From: Magnetospirillum sp902729445
Lineage (GTDB): Bacteria; Pseudomonadota; Alphaproteobacteria; Rhodospirillales; Magnetospirillaceae
NCBI RefSeq assembly: GCF_902729445.1
Contig: NZ_CACVCE010000067.1
Coordinates: forward strand, 104,420 to 168,419
DNA: 64,000 bases
Direction: 5' to 3'
The notes under the pieces are model-generated. The model ran no database searches. It saw only the letters and a list, made by a program, of their open reading frames with translations, and was not told where the DNA came from. Position numbers and translations under genes: made by a program. Below, piece by piece: positions 47,161 through 55,606 of the stretch; positions within the stretch are counted from its first letter, which is position 1; each line of letters opens with the position of its first letter.

Positions 47161-47718
47161 TTACCCGATGCGGACAGTGGTGTCGGACGTAAACTTGTAG
47201 TCCGGCACCGCCAGGTTTGCGGGGGCGGGACCCTTGCGGATACGTCCCGAGGTGTCGTAGTGCGAGCCGTGGCACGGGCAGAACCAGCCGCCGAAATCCC
47301 CCTTGGGGTCGGCGGGCTTCTGGCCCAGCGGCACGCAGCCCAAGTGGGTGCAGACACCGATCAGCACCAGCCATTCCGGCTTCTGCGCACGCGAGGCGTC
47401 GGTGGCCTTGTCGCGCAGATCGCCAACCGAATCGTCCTTGGCAGCCTGGGCGATTTCCTCAGGCTGACGGTGGCGGACGAAGACCGGCTTGCCGCGCCAG
47501 ACGACGGTGATCGCCTGACCGGGTTGGATGGCGGAGATGTCCACATCGGTAGTGGACAATGCCAGGGTATCTGCGGCCGGGTTCATGCTGTGCACGAACG
47601 GCCACAGGGCAAGACCGGTGCCGACAGCGCCGACAGCGGAGGTGGCATACAGCAGGAAATCCCGCCTGGTCTGCCCGTCCGCCGACGAGGGCTGGGCATG
47701 CGTCGCCGTATCAGCCAT
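47161..47718 (-). CDS. petA: Rieske iron-sulfur protein of the bc1 complex
   Basis: 185 residues. A Tat-type start (QTRRDFLLYATSAVGAVG) gives the membrane anchor. The [2Fe-2S] ligands are in CTHLGC and CPCHGSHYD, two Cys and two His. The ATG at 47718 is used since the extra 16 codons upstream lack a ribosome site. First gene of petABC; divergent from trmL with a 100-nt shared promoter region. Confidence 0.97.
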   Translation of the reverse strand: MADTATHAQPSSADGQTRRDFLLYATSAVGAVGTGLALWPFVHSMNPAADTLALSTTDVDISAIQPGQAITVVWRGKPVFVRHRQPEEIAQAAKDDSVGDLRDKATDASRAQKPEWLVLIGVCTHLGCVPLGQKPADPKGDFGGWFCPCHGSHYDTSGRIRKGPAPANLAVPDYKFTSDTTVRIG

Positions 47719-47818
47719 TGACTTAAACCTCTTGTTTACCCGCGGAAGCGGCCCTATTAACCACATTGGCGAGCCCCGATCAACAGGGGAGTCATGGTAG
47801 TTAAGCGAAATCTAATTC

Positions 47819-48301
47819 ATGACGGCATTTTTGCGGCTTGCTCTTTATCAACCGGACATCCCTCAGAACGCGGGGACCCTGCTGCGGCTGGCCGCCTGCA
47901 TGGGTTTCCCGCTCGACGTGATCGAGCCGTGCGGCTTCCTGTGGGACGATAAACGGATGCGCCGCGCCGGCATGGATTACGTCGCCCATGCCGAGGTTTG
48001 CCGCCATGCCTCGTGGGCCGGTTTCCAGCGGGCAAGGGCCGGCGAAAATCATCGACTGATTCTATTGACCACCCGGGGGGACCAACGCCTGGACGGCTTT
48101 TCGTTCCGGCCGGGCGATGTCATCATGGTCGGACGCGAAAGTGCCGGCGTACCCGACGAGGTGGCGGCCCAGGCCGATATCTCGCTGGTCATCCCGATGC
48201 GGCCCGAGGTGCGGTCACTGAACGTGGCGGTGGCGGCGACTTTGGCGGTGGGCGAGGCGCTGCGCCAATTGGGGGGCTTCCCCGGAAAGGATTGCTCGTG
48301 A
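47819..48301 (+). CDS. trmL: tRNA (cytidine/uridine-34-2'-O)-methyltransferase
   Basis: 160 residues, SPOUT fold with trefoil knot. Motifs: LYQPDIPQNAGTLLRLAACMGF (motif 1), VGRESAGVP (motif 2) and IPMRPEVRSLNVAVAATL (motif 3). It modifies the wobble base of leucine tRNAs. Normal length. The GTGA overlap couples it to the methyltransferase gene downstream. Confidence 0.93.
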   Translation: MTAFLRLALYQPDIPQNAGTLLRLAACMGFPLDVIEPCGFLWDDKRMRRAGMDYVAHAEVCRHASWAGFQRARAGENHRLILLTTRGDQRLDGFSFRPGDVIMVGRESAGVPDEVAAQADISLVIPMRPEVRSLNVAVAATLAVGEALRQLGGFPGKDCS

Positions 48302-49002
48302 CGACCGACGATTCCAAGCGGATGTTTGCCGCCGAAAGGGCCCAGGCCTACGACCACCGGGTACGCGAGGCCATTCCCGGCTATGACGCCCTGCATCAGC
48401 TGTCGTGCATGGTGTTCGCCGAGATGACCGGCGGTCACGGTCGCGCCCTGGTGGTCGGCGCCGGGACCGGTGTCGAATGCATCGCCCTGGCGATGGCCTG
48501 CCCCGGCCTTGCCCTGGTCGGGCTGGACCCGGCGCAGGAAATGTTGGCGGTGGCCGAGCGCAAGGTGGCCGAGGCCGGCCTGGCCGGCCGTGTCCGCCTG
48601 TACCCGTCGACGGTGGCCGAATTGCCGACCTTCGAGCCGTTCGACGCCGCGACCTTGTTGTTGGTGCTGCATTTCCTGGCCGACGACGGCGCCAAGCTGG
48701 AATTGCTGACCGACATTGCCAAGCACCTGAAGCCGGGCGCGCCGCTGATCCTGGCCGATCTGTTCGGCCCGGCCTGGGACGAAGACTGGCAGGCCCAGTT
48801 GCGCACCTTCTGGCGCCATCTGCAGCGCGCCGCCGGCATCGACGAAGACGCCATCGACAAGGGTTTCCGTCACGTCGATCGCGACATCCACCCGGTCACC
48901 GAGGCGAGGTTGGCCGAACTGCTGGAACAGGCCGGCTTCACCCCGCCGCGCCCCTATTTCCGCGCCTTGTGCTTCGGCGGCTGGGTGACGCGGCGGGCCT
49001 AG
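48298..49002 (+). CDS. Class I SAM-dependent methyltransferase
   Basis: 234 residues from GTG 48298, AAAGGA 7 nt upstream. SAM-binding motif I is LVVGAGTGVECIALA, followed by the acidic VGLDPAQEML; motif IV-like FDAATLLLVLHFLAD. The substrate is not indicated. Coupled to trmL by a 4-nt overlap. An intergenic repeat follows 37 nt downstream. Confidence 0.82.
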   Translation: MTTDDSKRMFAAERAQAYDHRVREAIPGYDALHQLSCMVFAEMTGGHGRALVVGAGTGVECIALAMACPGLALVGLDPAQEMLAVAERKVAEAGLAGRVRLYPSTVAELPTFEPFDAATLLLVLHFLADDGAKLELLTDIAKHLKPGAPLILADLFGPAWDEDWQAQLRTFWRHLQRAAGIDEDAIDKGFRHVDRDIHPVTEARLAELLEQAGFTPPRPYFRALCFGGWVTRRA

Positions 49003-49038
49003 AGTTTGTCTGGCTTAAATGGAGGCCCTCTCGTTACC

Positions 49039-49098
49039 CGTCATGGCCGGGCTTGACCCGGCCATCCATGGACCCTCGGGTCAAGCCCGAGGGTGACG
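49039..49098. repeat. Dispersed palindromic intergenic repeat, copy 2
   Basis: 60 nt, inverted ends of 18 bp with 14 matches. It begins with the same CGTCATGGCCGGGCTTGA as at 29400 (one base differs at the last position). Confidence 0.75.
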
Positions 49099-49139
49099 AG
49101 GGGGAAAGTCGGTTCCTTCAAACTCAGACAGACTCTCGA

Positions 49140-50084
49140 TCAGGGCAGGGGCGTCAGTCCCAGCTTGGCGGCAAGCTTGTCGTGCGCCTCGCGGAAGGCC
49201 GTTTCCGGGCCGGTACACAGATTGGAGGCATCGATCTTCAATTGGGTGGCCATGGTGGAATGGGCGACCCGGCTGTCGATATGGTGCTGCTGGCAGCTCT
49301 CCTGCAGCAGCGAGAACTCGCTCAGCAGCCATTTGGCGTTGGGCTGCAGGCGCCGCATCTGCGGCCCCAGGACCGTGTCGTTGCCGATGGCGGCGATCAA
49401 CTCGCGCAGGGCGCCAAGGTCCGCGCCCAGCGGGGAATAGGCCGCCTTCAGCTTGGCATGGGGATTGTCCGCCGGCAGCGTCCCGGTGGGCTGGAAGTCG
49501 GTGGTCAGCACCGCGGCCTGCAGGTCGATCCCGTCGCGATAGCCGGCCGCCAACCTGCGGCCCGAGCGCGACAGGTCGACCACGATGTTCCACAGTTGCA
49601 CCAAGGCGCCGACATAATTCTGCTCGCCCACCGAAGACAGCAGCTTCGAGCCGTCGATGTTGGGCATGCCGGTGACCGCCAGGCTCATCAGCGGGCTGAC
49701 CGCTTCGATCATCGCCTGGTCGAACGAGGCGACGAAACGGCCTGGGATGGCGCAGCCGCCGGTGGCCGGCGGCGGACAATCGGCCGAGCGGGCATAGGCA
49801 TAGGCGACACCTAGCGGCCGGGCGGCGGCCATGATCTGCGCATAGATGGCCAGCACCTCGTCGTCGGACTTGTGATGGCGCTGAATCGCCAGATTGCCCA
49901 GAACCGACAAGGCGACGGTGCCGCGAAGGGCGCGCATCTGCTTGGAATCGGCCTTGAACACCGAATCGGCCGCTTCGTCGGCCAGGCCGCCTTGGTCGTT
50001 GAATGTCGCCGCGCAACCGGACAGGCCGGTGGACAGAAACGCCGCCGCCACCAAGGCGCGGATGGATTTTGACATGCGGATCAT
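49140..50084 (-). CDS. Unrecognised lipoprotein
   Basis: 314 residues. Signal peptide with lipobox LSGC (Cys near 24) predicts an acylated envelope protein. The rest is mainly helical with five or six cysteines (DCPPPATGGC, ESCQQHH, NLCTG) that may pair. No domain recognised. ATG 50084 has GGAGGGG 5 nt upstream. It is divergent from nothing close and followed by the repeat at 49039. Confidence 0.75.
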   Translation of the reverse strand: MIRMSKSIRALVAAAFLSTGLSGCAATFNDQGGLADEAADSVFKADSKQMRALRGTVALSVLGNLAIQRHHKSDDEVLAIYAQIMAAARPLGVAYAYARSADCPPPATGGCAIPGRFVASFDQAMIEAVSPLMSLAVTGMPNIDGSKLLSSVGEQNYVGALVQLWNIVVDLSRSGRRLAAGYRDGIDLQAAVLTTDFQPTGTLPADNPHAKLKAAYSPLGADLGALRELIAAIGNDTVLGPQMRRLQPNAKWLLSEFSLLQESCQQHHIDSRVAHSTMATQLKIDASNLCTGPETAFREAHDKLAAKLGLTPLP

Positions 50085-50172
50085 GCGAGCCCCTCCCCAT
50101 TATGACACCCGTCATTGGGGAAAAAGGCTCTCATGAATCTCAACGGGAGTCCACGCTCAAGGCTTGTACAGC

Positions 50173-51432
50173 TTAAAGCTTCAGCCTCTCGGCCATCTTC
50201 TCGTAGCTTTCCAGCTGACCCAGCGGGCCGATGGCGGCGATGGTCGGCGTGGTGGCGAACAGGCGTTTGGCGACGCGGATGATGTCGGCCGATTCCACCG
50301 CCTCGACCTTTTCCACCACCTCGGCGGTCGGGATCGGGCGGCCATAGACCAGCAACTGGCGGGCCACCTGCTCGCACCGCGACGAGGTGCTTTCCAGGCT
50401 CATCAGGATCGAGGCCTTCAGCTGGGCGCGGGCGCGCTGCAATTCGTCGCCCGACACGCCGGCGCAGATCTTGACCACTTCGTCGCACAGGACCGGCACC
50501 AGTTCGGCCACTTCGTCCTCGCCGGTGCCGGCATAGATGCCGAACAGGCCGCCATCGGCATAGGACGAGGCGAAGGAATAGATGGAATAGACCAGGCCGC
50601 GCTTTTCGCGGATTTCCTGGAACAGCCGGCTGGACATGCCGCCGCCCAGCAGGATCGACAGCACCGAGGCGGGGTAATAATCCGCGTCGTCATAGGACAC
50701 GCCGTCGAAGCCGACCACCAGATTGACCTGCTCGATGTCGCGTTCCTCGCGATAATCGCCGCCGACATAGCGGGCGGCGACCTGTGCGGGCTCGGGCATG
50801 GTGGCGAGGTTGGCAAAGGCCTTGTCGGCAGCCTCGACCAATTGGTCGTGATCGATGCGCCCGGCGGCGGCCAGCACCATGCGCTCTGCCGAATAATGGC
50901 GTTGCAGATAGGACTGGACGGTGTCGCGGGTCATGGCGCGCACCAGATCCTCGGTGCCCAGCACCGGGCGGCCCAGCGGCTGGTCGGGATAGGCGATCGC
51001 CTGGAAATGGTCGAAGATGATGTCGTCGGGGGTGTCGATGGCCTGGCTGATTTCCTGCACCACCACCGTCTGTTCGCGGGCCAGTTCTTCCGCATCGACG
51101 GTCGAGTGCTGCAAGATGTCGGCGACGATGTCCAGGGCCAGCGCGGTGTCTTCCTTCAGCACCTTGGCGTAATAGGCGGTGTGGTCGCGGGCGGTATAGG
51201 CGTTCAGATGACCGCCGACGGCGTCCATCTCCTCGGCGATGGCCCGGGCCGAGCGCCGCTCGGTCCCCTTGAAGGCCATGTGCTCGAGAAGGTGCGAGAT
51301 GCCGTTGACCTCGGGCTCCTCGTGGCGGGTGCCGGCATCGACCCACACCCCCAGCGAGGCGCTTTCCACCGTCGACATCGGGTCCGAGACGACCCGAAGG
51401 CCCGACGGCAGGCGGGTTTCGCGAATGGTCAT
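50173..51432 (-). CDS. M16 zinc peptidase (processing-peptidase-like)
   Basis: 419 residues. The inverted zinc motif H47-L-L-E50-H51 and downstream Glu region (EELAREQTVVVQEI, near 127) are intact, and the C-terminal half has the GGGMSSRLFQEIREKRGLVY signature. This is the mitochondrial-processing-peptidase-like type found after thrC in many alphaproteobacteria. Start ATG overlaps the thrC stop (ATGA). Confidence 0.92.
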   Translation of the reverse strand: MTIRETRLPSGLRVVSDPMSTVESASLGVWVDAGTRHEEPEVNGISHLLEHMAFKGTERRSARAIAEEMDAVGGHLNAYTARDHTAYYAKVLKEDTALALDIVADILQHSTVDAEELAREQTVVVQEISQAIDTPDDIIFDHFQAIAYPDQPLGRPVLGTEDLVRAMTRDTVQSYLQRHYSAERMVLAAAGRIDHDQLVEAADKAFANLATMPEPAQVAARYVGGDYREERDIEQVNLVVGFDGVSYDDADYYPASVLSILLGGGMSSRLFQEIREKRGLVYSIYSFASSYADGGLFGIYAGTGEDEVAELVPVLCDEVVKICAGVSGDELQRARAQLKASILMSLESTSSRCEQVARQLLVYGRPIPTAEVVEKVEAVESADIIRVAKRLFATTPTIAAIGPLGQLESYEKMAERLKL

Positions 51433-52832
51433 GAGGTCTTCCGGTTGGCGAAGGCGCGCACGGCCTCGCGGATGGCGCCGACATCGGCGGCGATGGTGTC
51501 GTAACGCTCGGGCCGGTCGAACAAATCGGCCAGGTGCGGCGGCAGCGGCGGATGGATGCCGGTCGCCTTGGTCACCGCGTCGGGGAACTTGGCCGGATGC
51601 GCCGTCGCCAGCGCCACCATCGGGCTGGTGGCGGCAAGCCTTGCCTTCAGGCCCGCACCGGCGCCGATGGCCGAATGGGGGTCCAGAATCTCGCCGGTGG
51701 AATGATAAAGGCTCTTCATCAGGGCCAGGGTCTGGTCGTCGTCGAAGCGGTGGCCCTCGAACAGGGTCCGCATCATGGCCCACGCCCCTTGCGGCATGGC
51801 CACCGCGCCGTGGGCGCGGAAATCGTTCATCAGCTTTTCGACGGCAGGACCGTCGCCACCCAGGCTGTCGAACATCAGGCGCTCGAAATTCGACGACACC
51901 TGGATGTCCATGCTGGGCGACAGGGTCGGCACCACGCCGTCGGCCTTCATCACGCCGCCTTCGAAGAAGCGGGTCAGGATGTCGTTGCGGTTCGAGCCGA
52001 CCACCAGCTTGTCGATGGGCAGCCCCATCTTCTTGGCGACATAGCCGGCAAAGACGTTGCCGAAATTGCCTGTCGGCACCGAGAACGTTACCGTCACGTC
52101 GGGCGCGCCCAGCGCCACGGCGGCAGCGAAGTAATAGGCCACCTGGGCCATCACCCGGGCCCAGTTGATGGAATTGACCGCGCTTAAGGACAATTCGTCG
52201 CGAAAAGCCAGGTCGTTGAACAGCGCCTTGACGATGTCCTGGCAGTCGTCGAACGTGCCTTCCACCGCCAGGTTGCGGACATTGTCCGACAGGATGGTGG
52301 TCATCTGGCGGCGCTGCACGTCCGATGTGCGGCCCTTGGGGTGCAGGATCAGGATATCCACCGCCCTGCGGTCGCGGCAGGCCTCGATGGCGGCCGAGCC
52401 GGTGTCGCCCGAGGTGGCGCCGACGATCATCACCCGTTCGCCCCGCGCGGTCAGCACATGGTCGAACAGGCGGCCGACCAGCTGCAGGGCGTAATCCTTG
52501 AAGGCCAGGGTCGGGCCGTGGAACAGCTCGCAGACCCATTGGTTGTGGCCGATCTGCTTCAAGGGGGCGACGGCCGGATGGGTGAAGCCGGCATAGGCGT
52601 CCTTGACCAGGCCGGGCAGAGCGGCTTCGCACACCGAGCCGGCGACGAAGGGCGCCATCACTCGGGCGGCCAGTTGGTCATAGGGCAGGCCGCGCAGTGC
52701 GCGGATGTCGGCCATGGAAAAGGTCGGCCAGCTTTGCGGCACGTAAAGGCCGCCATCGCGGGCCAGACCGGCCAACAAGACATCGTCGAAACCGAGAACG
52801 GGGGCTTGACCCCTGGTGCTGACGTACTTCAC
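51429..52832 (-). CDS. thrC: Threonine synthase
   Basis: 467 residues. PLP lysine in GPTLAFKDYALQ, phosphate loop VPTGNFGNVFAGY, and N-terminal STRGQAP are classic for the long ThrC form. It converts phosphohomoserine to threonine. Starts at GTG 52832, GAGG 5 nt upstream. Coupled to the M16 peptidase. Confidence 0.96.
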   Translation of the reverse strand: MKYVSTRGQAPVLGFDDVLLAGLARDGGLYVPQSWPTFSMADIRALRGLPYDQLAARVMAPFVAGSVCEAALPGLVKDAYAGFTHPAVAPLKQIGHNQWVCELFHGPTLAFKDYALQLVGRLFDHVLTARGERVMIVGATSGDTGSAAIEACRDRRAVDILILHPKGRTSDVQRRQMTTILSDNVRNLAVEGTFDDCQDIVKALFNDLAFRDELSLSAVNSINWARVMAQVAYYFAAAVALGAPDVTVTFSVPTGNFGNVFAGYVAKKMGLPIDKLVVGSNRNDILTRFFEGGVMKADGVVPTLSPSMDIQVSSNFERLMFDSLGGDGPAVEKLMNDFRAHGAVAMPQGAWAMMRTLFEGHRFDDDQTLALMKSLYHSTGEILDPHSAIGAGAGLKARLAATSPMVALATAHPAKFPDAVTKATGIHPPLPPHLADLFDRPERYDTIAADVGAIREAVRAFANRKTS

Positions 52833-52906
52833 TCGTGCCTCAAGCGTGGAAAACGCGGTCGGCTACACTAGCGGGATGGGGCGCGGTCAGCAAGCGTCGG
52901 CGCCCA

Positions 52907-53110
52907 TCAGGCCAGGCCGGGGCTGGATCTGACCAGATCCAGGTCGGCGGACAGCTCGAAATCGATGGCGACCTCGGTCTGGTCGAAGCGGGTTCCCGGG
53001 CTGAAATGCCAGTCGCCGGCCAGCGGCAAGGCGTTCAGGAAGGCGGTCAGCCGGTTCATCCCCTCAAGCCCGCGGCTGATGGGGAAGGTCATCACGGAAA
53101 AATCGGTCAT
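52907..53110 (-). CDS. Unrecognised small protein
   Basis: 67 residues from ATG 53110, which has AAGGA 7 nt upstream (an in-frame upstream start adds 14 residues). Mixed composition, no signal or membrane segment; ends SADLDLVRSSPGLA. It lies upstream of thrC on the same strand, 74 nt away, and could be the first gene of that operon. Confidence 0.55.
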   Translation of the reverse strand: MTDFSVMTFPISRGLEGMNRLTAFLNALPLAGDWHFSPGTRFDQTEVAIDFELSADLDLVRSSPGLA

Positions 53111-53361
53111 GGCGAAATCCTTCACCGGAAGGGACGATGTGCGCCTGAACATCGATCTTAATCATTATGCGCGCTTGCCGGCGGCGGCGATATGGATGAT
53201 GACGCATGGCCGATGGTGGCGAGAACGGGGGGGGGCGGCGCCGGTCAGCGACAGCACGCGATGGGGGATTCTGACGGCGAGAAAAAACTATAAATAGAAA
53301 AAATAGCTTTAATAAGCTATGAATGGAGGTGTCTGAAATAACTTCGTTTCCGAAGGGGGCT

Positions 53362-53547
53362 ATGATGGCGCGTTGCATGGCTAGGGTTCTTGCCGCTCTT
53401 GTTCCTTGGATATCCTTCTGGGCGCTGGTCGTTCTGATCGCCGCCCATATCATCTGGCCCATCGGCCTGATCGCCGCGGCGGCGCTGGCGGCGTCGTTGG
53501 GGATCAGCGTGGGCATGCTGTATCAGGCCTATAAGGCGTGCGATTGA
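53362..53547 (+). CDS. Small membrane protein
   Basis: 61 residues from ATG 53362 (AAGGGGG just upstream). Two hydrophobic segments (about 7-28 and 30-52) and a short polar tail (YQAYKACD). No family recognised. The preceding 200 nt are AT-rich with a small hairpin (AGCTT...AAGCT near 53307), which may carry its promoter. Confidence 0.55.
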   Translation: MMARCMARVLAALVPWISFWALVVLIAAHIIWPIGLIAAAALAASLGISVGMLYQAYKACD

Positions 53548-53579
53548 ACGCATAGCCAGGAAATGGCAGATTTCTGCCG

Positions 53580-53615
53580 ATTACGAGCGCGGTATAGTAA
53601 TACCGCGCTCGTAAT
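53580..53615. promoter_or_regulatory. Perfect palindrome upstream of the rplM promoter
   Basis: 16-bp arms (53580-53595, 53600-53615) match perfectly around AGTA. It is 28 nt upstream of the rplM -35 box and 33 nt after the small membrane gene. No T-run follows. The core GCGGTAT/ATACCGC is shared with the palindrome at 35271. Confidence 0.55.
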
Positions 53616-53643
53616 ACATTGATTTCAAACGATTTAAAATCTA

Positions 53644-53671
53644 TTGACTGTGGCGGCTGGCGTGGCATACT
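53644..53671 (+). promoter_or_regulatory. rplM-rpsI promoter
   Basis: TTGACT (53644-53649) and CATACT (53666-53671), 16 nt apart, 60 nt upstream of the rplM start. Good match to a housekeeping promoter. Confidence 0.7.
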
Positions 53672-53731
53672 CCGCGCCCTTGGAAGGCCGGGGTTCGCCT
53701 GGCTTTCGTAACTGGTTTTGCCGTGGGTGCC

Positions 53732-54190
53732 ATGAAGACCTATAACGCCAAACCGTCCGAAGTGCAGAAGAAGTGGGTCATCATCGACGCGGACGGCGTC
53801 GTGTTGGGCCGCCTCGCGACCGTCATCTCGATGCGTCTGCGCGGCAAGCACCTGACGACCTACACCCCCCATGTCGACATGGGTGACAACATCATCGTCA
53901 TCAACGCCGAAAAGGTGAAGTTGACCGGCAACAAGCTGGCCGACAAGACCTTCTACTGGCACACCGGTCATCCGGGCGGTATCAAGGGCCGTACCGTCGG
54001 CCAGTTGCTGGGCGGTCGTTTCCCCGAGCGCGTGATCGAAAAAGCGGTCGAGCGCATGATCACCCGTGGTCCGCTGGGACGTCAGCAGATGAAGAATCTG
54101 CGCGTCTATGCCGGCGCTGCCCATCCGCACGAGGCTCAGCAGCCGGAAGTGCTGGATGTCGCCGCGTTGAACCCGAAGAACAAGAGGTAG
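53732..54190 (+). CDS. rplM: 50S ribosomal protein L13
   Basis: 152 residues. VLGRLAT, LRGKHLTTYTPHVDMGD and the motif KVKLTGNK are typical; the end (HEAQQPEVLDVAALNPKNKR) is the alphaproteobacterial form. ATG 53732 starts MKTYNAKPSEV; a GTG three codons earlier is unlikely. 6 nt before rpsI. Confidence 0.97.
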   Translation: MKTYNAKPSEVQKKWVIIDADGVVLGRLATVISMRLRGKHLTTYTPHVDMGDNIIVINAEKVKLTGNKLADKTFYWHTGHPGGIKGRTVGQLLGGRFPERVIEKAVERMITRGPLGRQQMKNLRVYAGAAHPHEAQQPEVLDVAALNPKNKR

Positions 54191-54196
54191 TCCCTC

Positions 54197-54667
54197 ATGG
54201 CCGATCTCTCCAGCCTGGCCGATCTCAAGGCCGCCGCTCCTGTCCAGACCGCTCCGGTCCATGAGCGTAAGGTCGACGCCCAGGGCCGCGCCTATGCGAC
54301 CGGCAAGCGCAAGAACGCCGTCGCCCGCGTGTGGGTCAAGCCCGGTTCGGGCAAGATCATCGTCAACGGTCGCGACGTCACCGTCTATTTCGCCCGTCCG
54401 GTTCTGCGGATGCTGATCAATCAGCCGTTCCAGACCGCCCGTTGCGAAGAGCAGTTCGACGTCATGTGCACCGTGACGGGTGGTGGCCTGTCGGGCCAAG
54501 CCGGCGCGCTGCGTCACGGCATCAGCCGCGCTCTGACCTTCTTCGATCCGAGCATGCGCTCGCCTCTGAAGGCCGGCGGCTTCCTGACCCGCGACCCCCG
54601 CGTCGTCGAGCGCAAGAAGTACGGCAAGCACAAGGCTCGCCGTTCCACCCAGTTCTCGAAGCGCTAA
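54197..54667 (+). CDS. rpsI: 30S ribosomal protein S9
   Basis: 156 residues. The universal C-terminal basic tail KKYGKHKARRSTQFSKR and the GGGLSGQAGALRHGISRAL motif are intact. The first 35 residues are an Ala/Val extension usual in alphaproteobacteria. Ends at a strong terminator. Confidence 0.98.
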   Translation: MADLSSLADLKAAAPVQTAPVHERKVDAQGRAYATGKRKNAVARVWVKPGSGKIIVNGRDVTVYFARPVLRMLINQPFQTARCEEQFDVMCTVTGGGLSGQAGALRHGISRALTFFDPSMRSPLKAGGFLTRDPRVVERKKYGKHKARRSTQFSKR

Positions 54668-54690
54668 TCCGCTTCGATATTCGGGACGAA

Positions 54691-54720
54691 AGGGCCGCCG
54701 GTTTCCGGCGGCCCTTTTTC
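54691..54720 (+). terminator. Terminator of rplM-rpsI
   Basis: Perfect 11-bp GC-rich stem (54691-54701, 54705-54715), 3-nt loop, then TTTTTC. Confidence 0.95.
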
Positions 54721-54762
54721 TTTTGCTTGTCCCCGACTCGCGCTTAGGGCTAAATAGCCGGC

Positions 54763-55590
54763 ATGCAGACCGGCCCCGCCACTAAATCCGCCCCCCTGAA
54801 TGCGCCCCGCGATATGGCGTCGCATTTCATGGAATGCGGCGCGCTGGATACCAACCTGACCTTGGCCCCCGGTGCCCGTCTGGTCATCACCGACGATCTG
54901 TTGAATGGAACGGTGGGCGACCTGGCGGCCTTGTCGATGGCCGCCATCGTCGGGCGCGACGCCATGGTGGCCAAGGCGGCGGTGTTGCCGCTGGGGATCG
55001 CCGCCAGCAAGCTGGGTGTCGCCGACCGGGCCCGCTACGAGCGGCTGTTCGCCCTGATCGAGGAAACCGCCTTCGATTCCGGCGTGCGCGAATCGGCCGA
55101 GGCGATGATCCATTCGCGCTTCCGCGAAAACCAGATCAAGGAACTGGCCGCCGAGATCGGCGGCACCGTCGGCCCGGCCCGCCAGCGCTATCGCGCCTTC
55201 CTGGAAGTGGTCAAGCTGCTGGCCGAGAAGAAGATTTCCGAGGCCTTGTTCCTGGACGAGTTCCTGGAATTCACCCGCGCCGTTGCCGGCAAGCTGGATT
55301 TCGGCATCTATGCCCTGTGCGTCGATCGCCTGTTCGTGTCGAGCCAGGTGCCGATCATGGTCAAGGCGTCCTTGTGCAAGGAAGTGTGCAAATACCCGCC
55401 GCTGGTGCGCAAGGAACTGATCACCAACCTGTTGTCCTCGCCCAAGGCCGAGCGCGAGTTGGTCGATTACGCCCGCCAGGAGGTGGCCAAGGTCCTGACC
55501 CACGACCAATTGACCGAGATCGTGCTGTTTACCACCCTCAAGCTGGCCTGGGCGGCGCAACGCGAACGCCCGCAAAAGGCCCGCGCCTGA
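54763..55590 (+). CDS. Unrecognised helical cytoplasmic protein
   Basis: 275 residues, no signal or membrane segment. Regularly spaced helices of about 30-40 residues (RYERLFALIEETAFDSGVRE, MVKASLCKEVCKYPPLVRKE, AERELVDYARQEVAKVL) suggest a HEAT-like or DUF2336-type solenoid, but no signature is certain. The ribosome site is weak; a second Met at residue 18 is possible. It is 16 nt from the quinone reductase and may share its transcript. Confidence 0.7.
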   Translation: MQTGPATKSAPLNAPRDMASHFMECGALDTNLTLAPGARLVITDDLLNGTVGDLAALSMAAIVGRDAMVAKAAVLPLGIAASKLGVADRARYERLFALIEETAFDSGVRESAEAMIHSRFRENQIKELAAEIGGTVGPARQRYRAFLEVVKLLAEKKISEALFLDEFLEFTRAVAGKLDFGIYALCVDRLFVSSQVPIMVKASLCKEVCKYPPLVRKELITNLLSSPKAERELVDYARQEVAKVLTHDQLTEIVLFTTLKLAWAAQRERPQKARA

Positions 55591-55606
55591 CCTTCAAGGA
55601 ATCGTG

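Noticed and set aside
51239..52168. A 309-codon Arg/Pro/Ser-rich frame opposite the M16 peptidase and thrC
   Set aside because: Shadow frame of two clear genes; composition is that of antisense high-GC DNA and it spans their junction.
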